Origin: an uncultured Holophaga sp.
Lineage (GTDB): Bacteria; Acidobacteriota; Holophagae; Holophagales; Holophagaceae
DNA length: 64,000 nucleotides
Direction: 5' to 3'
Assembly (NCBI RefSeq): GCF_963677305.1
Contig: NZ_OY781925.1
Coordinates: forward strand, 62,001 to 126,000
The first letter of the stretch is position 1; each line of letters opens with the position of its first letter. Position numbers and translations under genes: made by a program. The notes beneath the pieces were generated by a model, which was not told where the DNA came from, ran no database searches, and saw only the letters and a program-made list of their open reading frames with translations. Positions 62,375 to 64,000 of this stretch are shown piece by piece.

Positions 62375-62920
62375 ATGAGCACCCAAAAGCAGTCCCAAGG
62401 CCTTCTGATGGTCCACACCGGTGAGGGCAAGGGCAAGACCACCGCCGCCATCGGGATGCTGGTCCGCAGCCTGGGCCATGGCCACAAGTGCGCCGTGGTC
62501 CAGTTCATCAAGGGGCCCCAGCCCACTGCCGAGACGCTGCTGGCCGGCTTCGCAGAGAGCCTCGGGGGCTCCCTGGCCTGGGACCGCTGCGGCGAGGGCT
62601 TCACCTGGCGCAGCAAGGATCACACCCGGGACCGGGAACTCGCGGCCCAGGGCTGGTCGAGGGTCCGGGAGCACCTGGCGGACCCCGAGCTGCGCTTCCT
62701 GCTCCTGGACGAGCTGAACATCGTCCTGAACTACCACTTCCTGGATACCGACACTGTCCTGGCGGAACTGCAGGCCCGCCAGCCCCAGCTCCACGTGGTC
62801 GTCACGGGCAGAGGGGCCCCGGAGAGCCTGATGGAGGCGGCGGACCTGGTCACGGAGATGAAGGAGCACAAGCACCCCTTCCGGGCGGGCATCAAAGCCC
62901 AGGCGGGTCTCGAGTTCTGA
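62375..62920 (+). CDS. cobO: Corrinoid adenosyltransferase
   Basis: A 181-residue BtuR/CobO/CobA-type enzyme that adds the adenosyl group to the corrinoid cobalt using ATP. The P-loop HTGEGKGKTTAAIGM (residues 10-24) and LLLDELNIVLNYHFLD are diagnostic. It starts three bases after the bzaF stop, so the two are co-transcribed under the riboswitch. Its stop overlaps the cbiB start by one base (TGATG). Confidence 0.95.
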   Translation: MSTQKQSQGLLMVHTGEGKGKTTAAIGMLVRSLGHGHKCAVVQFIKGPQPTAETLLAGFAESLGGSLAWDRCGEGFTWRSKDHTRDRELAAQGWSRVREHLADPELRFLLLDELNIVLNYHFLDTDTVLAELQARQPQLHVVVTGRGAPESLMEAADLVTEMKEHKHPFRAGIKAQAGLEF

Positions 62921-63849
62921 TGCACCCCCTGGTCTTCCTCGGCGCAGGCCTGCTGGATGAGGCGGTGGGCGACCCCCAGGGCTGGCCCCACCCCGTCCGG
63001 GCCCTGGGGCTCATCATCGAGCGCCTGGACCGGGCCCGCCGCGGCATCAGCTCACCGGCGGCCCTCTATATCCTGGGCATCTTCCTGGCCCTGGGCATGG
63101 CCGCGCTCGCTGGGGGCTTCGCCTGGGGCGTGCTTCACCTCTGCGGATACTGGGGCTGGATCGCGGAGCTGATCCTGGGGGCCTGGATGCTGGCGGGGCG
63201 CAGCCTGCGCGACGCCGTGCGCCCCGTGGCCGCGGCTCTGGATGCCGGGGATCTGCCCCTGGCCCGCTACGCCGTCTCCATGGTGGTGGGGCGGGACACC
63301 CGACAGCTGAACGAGGCCGATGTGGCCCGGGCCGGACTCGAGACCGTGGCCGAGAGCCTCTGCGACGGCGTCCTGGCACCCCTCTTCTGGTTCGCGGTAG
63401 GGGGGCTCCCCGGGCTCTGGGCCTTCAAGGCGGTCAGCACCCTGGACTCCATGGTGGGGCACCGCGAGGCCCCCTACACCCACTTCGGCTGGGCCTCCGC
63501 ACGTCTGGACGACCTGCTCAACCTCATCCCCGCCCGCCTCTCCGCCCTGCTTATCGCCCTGGCCGCCCTCTCGGGGTCGGCCCTGCGCCTGGCTTGGCGG
63601 GATGGAGGCAAGACTGCCAGTCCCAACGCGGGCTGGTGCGAGGCGGCCTTCGCCGGTGCCCTGGGGGTGCAGCTGGGCGGACGCAATTTCTACGACGGCG
63701 TGCCCCACGAGGGCCCCCGCCTGGGCGATCCCGGCCGCCCCCTGGACGCCCAGCGGCTCCGGGAGGGCCTCTCCCTGGAGCGCCGGACCAACCTCCTGGC
63801 CCTCCTCCTGGGCGCCGGACTGCTCTCCCTGAGGTATCTCCATGGCTGA
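62920..63849 (+). CDS. cbiB: Adenosylcobinamide-phosphate synthase
   Basis: A 309-residue membrane enzyme that joins the aminopropanol (or its phosphate) side chain to adenosylcobyric acid. Marks: GLLDEAVGDPQGWPHPVRALG, SMVVGRDTRQLNEADVARAG, VAESLCDGVLAPLFWF, AVSTLDSMVGHREAPYTHFG and LQLGG-type NFYDG region with PRLGDPGRPLD. About five membrane segments. It overlaps cobO by one base and cobD by eight bases, so the genes are translationally linked. Confidence 0.94.
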   Translation: MHPLVFLGAGLLDEAVGDPQGWPHPVRALGLIIERLDRARRGISSPAALYILGIFLALGMAALAGGFAWGVLHLCGYWGWIAELILGAWMLAGRSLRDAVRPVAAALDAGDLPLARYAVSMVVGRDTRQLNEADVARAGLETVAESLCDGVLAPLFWFAVGGLPGLWAFKAVSTLDSMVGHREAPYTHFGWASARLDDLLNLIPARLSALLIALAALSGSALRLAWRDGGKTASPNAGWCEAAFAGALGVQLGGRNFYDGVPHEGPRLGDPGRPLDAQRLREGLSLERRTNLLALLLGAGLLSLRYLHG

Positions 63850-64000
63850 GGCCCTGCACGGCGGACGGATCTGGGAGCTGGCCCGGGAGCTGGGCTGCGA
63901 GCCCGGCGAGATCCTGGACTTCAGTGCCAACCTCAACCCCTTCGGCCCCCCCCCAGGGGTGTTGGAGGCCATCCGGGGAGGGCTCCCCCAGGCCCTCTCG
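63842..64000 (+). CDS. cobD: L-threonine-O-3-phosphate decarboxylase, N-terminal part
   Basis: The frame is cut by the window end after 53 codons. HGGRIWELARELGCEPGEIL with DFSANLNPFGPP is the characteristic start of CobD/HisC-like PLP enzymes in cobalamin operons. CobD makes aminopropanol phosphate, the side chain that CbiB attaches. The ATG lies inside the end of cbiB (eight-base overlap). Confidence 0.9.
   Translation, partial: MAEALHGGRIWELARELGCEPGEILDFSANLNPFGPPPGVLEAIRGGLPQALS

Overview
The window is G+C-rich throughout (about two thirds by eye) and densely coding, with many overlapping start/stop junctions. It carries outer-membrane and LPS functions (a TolC-type channel, KdsC, Lol transporter parts), so the host is a diderm. 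An anaerobic-type route to the cobalamin lower ligand (a ThiC paralogue under a B12 riboswitch) and many signalling proteins fit a member of the Holophagae (Acidobacteriota, Geothrix/Holophaga-like). That taxonomic call is inference; no rRNA gene is present to settle it.

Layout. 1-3.3 kb: end of a hybrid histidine kinase, a small membrane protein, and a LytS/LytTR-type two-component pair. 3.3-8.5 kb (minus): ilvE, two related secreted coiled-coil proteins, pyrimidine-nucleoside phosphorylase and a membrane-anchored YfgM-like protein. 8.6 kb: tRNA-Phe with its own promoter and terminator. 9.3-10.4 kb: a ThyX-like protein without the ThyX signature, closed by a strong terminator. 10.4-13.6 kb: an unknown protein and an ABC permease / exonuclease / LolD-like ATPase operon. 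13.6-21.8 kb: signalling block with a propeller-GGDEF protein, a B12-type radical SAM enzyme and three tandem PilZ/pseudo-receiver paralogues. 21.8-26.7 kb: beta-barrel protein, kdsC and a 1233-residue lipoprotein. 27-34.5 kb: ArsR regulator followed by a TolC/RND efflux system fused in one run to DUF2892, DUF6132, two thioredoxins and a rhodanese, best read as a thiol or sulfur-stress operon. 34.6-42.6 kb: rlmF, a second two-component pair, two orphan substrate-binding lipoproteins and a MarR regulator. 42.9-48.6 kb: P1B-type metal ATPase, two short chemoreceptor-like proteins, a Crp/Fnr regulator and a Cys-rich PAS-like protein.

49.1-53.0 kb is a mobile patch beside the 3' end of tmRNA: an IS3-family element split by an ISL3-family element that sits in the IS3 frameshift heptamer, a truncated ORF, an AT-rich flavodoxin-fold oxidoreductase and a 17-bp hairpin. 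53.0-64 kb is ordinary chromosome again: ssrA, gmk, a C-terminal protease, small proteins, pabA-pabB-pabC, a DUF542-hemerythrin protein, a NifX-like protein and then the cobalamin operon. The last consists of a B12 riboswitch, a 21-codon ORF, a probable bzaF, cobO, cbiB and the start of cobD, so B12 status should control late corrinoid adenosylation, side-chain attachment and lower-ligand synthesis together.
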